Positions 4,701 to 5,516 of a stretch of 5,516 nt of DNA are shown piece after piece. A model generated the notes under the pieces. That model saw nothing but the letters and a program-made list of their open reading frames with translations, searched no databases and was not told the origin of the DNA. The stretch is taken from positions 1 through 5,516 of the forward strand of contig JAPKYM010000208.1 of assembly GCA_026394315.1 (NCBI GenBank), read 5' to 3'. This DNA comes from Candidatus Bathyarchaeota archaeon. Lineage in GTDB: Archaea > Thermoproteota > Bathyarchaeia > 40CM-2-53-6 > RBG-13-38-9. A program made the position numbers and the translations under genes. Every line of letters starts with the position of its first letter. The first letter of the stretch is position 1.

Positions 4701-5225
4701 CTATTTGATCTGTATCTTGTGTTTCTTGACGTCAGTAGGTTTCTTCTTTGGAATTCTAACCTCCAGTAGACCGTCTTTCAGCGTCGCCTCAGCTTTGTCT
4801 GGAATGACATCTTCAGGAAATGCTAGGTTCCTGTGAACCCTCGAGTAACTTCTCTCTCTGCGCACGAACCCCTTCTTCTCTTCCTCGAGGTCTGTTTGCG
4901 CTTCGCCTTCTATCTCTATGCCTCTTACAGCTACTGTTATGTTCAAATTCTCCTTCGGGATGCCGGGCATCTCGGCATTGACATGATATTCTTTGCCAGC
5001 ATCGACTAGGTCCGTCGAAGGTTCTCTCACTTCAGCTAGTTCGAACCATGGTGACCAAGGTCTCACCCAGCTGGGTCCTATCGGAGTAAGTATGCTTCCA
5101 AATCCCCTTAAAGAGTCTCTGAACAAGCGATCGATCTCCCGCAGATAATCCGTGGAATGCCATGGTACAATCTCCCCCATTGTCTTCTTCTCTCTGACTG
5201 ACGATTTCTTCTTCTTTTCAACCAT
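4701..5225 (-). CDS. hsp20: Hsp20 family small heat-shock protein (alpha-crystallin domain)
   Basis: The 174-residue protein is an ATP-independent chaperone that would hold unfolding proteins in large cytosolic oligomers. A lysine-rich start (MVEKKKKSSVREKK) is followed by an N-terminal arm of about 65 residues with DRLFRDSLRGFGS (32-44) and a Trp/Pro-rich stretch. The alpha-crystallin domain runs from about 68 to 160: PSTDLVDAGKEYHVNAEMPGIPKENL, the strand-pairing loop, RRERSYSRVHRNLAFPEDV (122-140), and the family signature A-x-L-x-DGLLEVRIPK (147-160). The tail ends in IQI (171-173), the I-x-I motif that docks on a neighbouring subunit. Length and domain order are normal. The start is supported by a GAGGTGAT site 4 nt upstream. 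The gene appears monocistronic and has two tandem palindromic operators at its promoter, suggesting repression that is relieved by heat. Confidence 0.95.
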   Translation of the reverse strand: MVEKKKKSSVREKKTMGEIVPWHSTDYLREIDRLFRDSLRGFGSILTPIGPSWVRPWSPWFELAEVREPSTDLVDAGKEYHVNAEMPGIPKENLNITVAVRGIEIEGEAQTDLEEEKKGFVRRERSYSRVHRNLAFPEDVIPDKAEATLKDGLLEVRIPKKKPTDVKKHKIQIK

Positions 5226-5229
5226 CTAA

Positions 5230-5237
5230 ATCACCTC
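5230..5237 (-). promoter_or_regulatory. Ribosome-binding site of hsp20
   Basis: GAGGTGAT on the minus strand is an eight-base match to the complement of the usual 16S rRNA 3' end (ATCACCTC), four bases before the ATG. It fixes the start codon at 5225. Confidence 0.75.
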
Positions 5238-5241
5238 AAAG

Positions 5242-5260
5242 ATGTTACTTCAGGTAACAT
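5242..5260. promoter_or_regulatory. hsp20 operator, promoter-distal copy
   Basis: TGTTACTTCAGGTAACA (5243-5259) is a near-perfect palindrome with half-sites GTTAC and GTAAC separated by five bases. It is centred at 5251, exactly 20 bp from the second copy, so both would face the same side of the helix. It lies just inside the predicted transcript start. Confidence 0.65.
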
Positions 5261-5261
5261 A

Positions 5262-5280
5262 CTGTTACTTCAAGTAACAG
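5262..5280. promoter_or_regulatory. hsp20 operator, promoter-proximal copy
   Basis: CTGTTACTTCAAGTAACAG is a perfect 19-bp palindrome around a central C. It lies between the TATA box and the predicted transcription start, where a bound repressor would block polymerase entry. GTTAC-N5-GTAAC resembles the CTAAC-N5-GTTAG motif described for the HSR1 heat-shock regulator of Archaeoglobus; kinship with that regulator is an inference. Confidence 0.7.
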
Positions 5281-5283
5281 TCA

Positions 5284-5292
5284 CTAATAAAC
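5284..5292 (-). promoter_or_regulatory. TATA box of hsp20
   Basis: GTTTATTAG on the minus strand, centred near 5288, predicts a start near 5262 and a leader of about 36 nt carrying one operator and the ribosome-binding site. An alternating CGCGCGCGC run (5303-5311) lies about 10 bp upstream. Confidence 0.6.
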
Positions 5293-5402
5293 CTTATGCG
5301 TTCGCGCGCGCCTTCACCAAAAAAACACACAAAGCTCAAGCGCCCCCTAGTCCCTGAACAGAACCATAAGAAATTAAAACCTCAAAAGGACATCCTAACG
5401 AA

Positions 5403-5417
5403 GTTTCCACTGGAAAC
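5403..5417. repeat. Perfect 15-bp palindrome
   Basis: GTTTCCACTGGAAAC has 7-bp arms around a central C. It lies about 40 bp beyond the stop of the possible partial minus-strand gene at the window edge and about 110 bp upstream of the hsp20 TATA box. It could be an operator or a hairpin; nothing in the window decides between them. Confidence 0.4.
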
Positions 5418-5456
5418 ACATACAAATATGAAAAGCCCTCTCGCCGACACACTTAG

Positions 5457-5516
5457 TCATGGCACGTGCTGCGGACCTTCTAGGATGGGTAGCTCGGTCT
5501 TCGACGCTTCTTTTGT
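5457..5516 (-). CDS. Possible C-terminal end of an unrecognised protein
   Basis: From the window edge the minus strand reads 19 sense codons (TKEASKTELPILEGPQHVP) and then TGA at 5457-5459. The hydrophilic, proline-containing composition suits a protein tail, and the orientation matches hsp20 and the NIPSNAP gene. It is too short to identify. Competing plus-strand frames start at ATG 5428 and 5459 and also run off the edge, so strand and reality are uncertain. Confidence 0.25.
   Translation of the reverse strand, partial: TKEASKTELPILEGPQHVP

Noticed and set aside
5036..5046. GTTCGAACC resembling a tRNA T-arm
   Set aside because: It lies within the hsp20 coding frame and no acceptor, D-arm or anticodon structure surrounds it.
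5403..5417. Palindrome resembling a CRISPR repeat end
   Set aside because: Only one copy exists, with no regularly spaced repeats or cas genes.

Overview
This 5.5 kb window looks archaeal, probably from the TACK group (Nitrososphaerota/Thaumarchaeota or a relative). The rank is an inference. The support is TATA-like boxes about 40-65 bp upstream of two leftward genes (no paired -35/-10 elements were noted), a GAGGTGAT ribosome-binding site, and paired palindromes at the hsp20 promoter that resemble an archaeal heat-shock operator. Only two long genes plus one transposase gene are well populated; the rest is short genes and unusually large intergenic spaces.

Layout, left to right. (1) 11-265, minus: N-terminal piece of a Schlafen AlbA_2-type protein whose frame closes right after a six-base homopolymer near the window edge. 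(2) 266-909: a 645-bp gap with a structured repeat (copy A, about 402-470), a cluster of GGTTA motifs, a possible 33-codon ORF and the leader of the next gene. (3) 910-2751, plus: a full-length KimA/YdaO-type potassium transporter of the APC superfamily. (4) 2752-3084: a gap with copy B of the structured repeat in the same orientation, so the two copies bracket the transporter, and a small palindrome. (5) 3085-4110: a complete-looking IS481-type insertion sequence with long imperfect inverted ends and a 306-residue DDE transposase on the minus strand. (6) 4181-4504, minus: a NIPSNAP-family protein. (7) 4701-5225, minus: an Hsp20 small heat-shock protein with TATA box, two tandem palindromic operators and a strong ribosome-binding site. 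(8) 5226-5516: the hsp20 control region, a 15-bp perfect palindrome and possibly the last 19 codons of another minus-strand gene.

The genes do not form one pathway. KimA would import potassium, Hsp20 would hold unfolding proteins, and NIPSNAP is a small alpha/beta-barrel protein of unknown role here; each seems to have its own promoter. The most interesting material is non-coding: the hsp20 operator pair, the two-copy structured repeat flanking the transporter, GC-alternating runs about 10 bp upstream of two TATA boxes, and the symmetrical 25-bp-spaced binding-site pairs at both IS ends. I see no defence system, CRISPR array, tRNA or rRNA.
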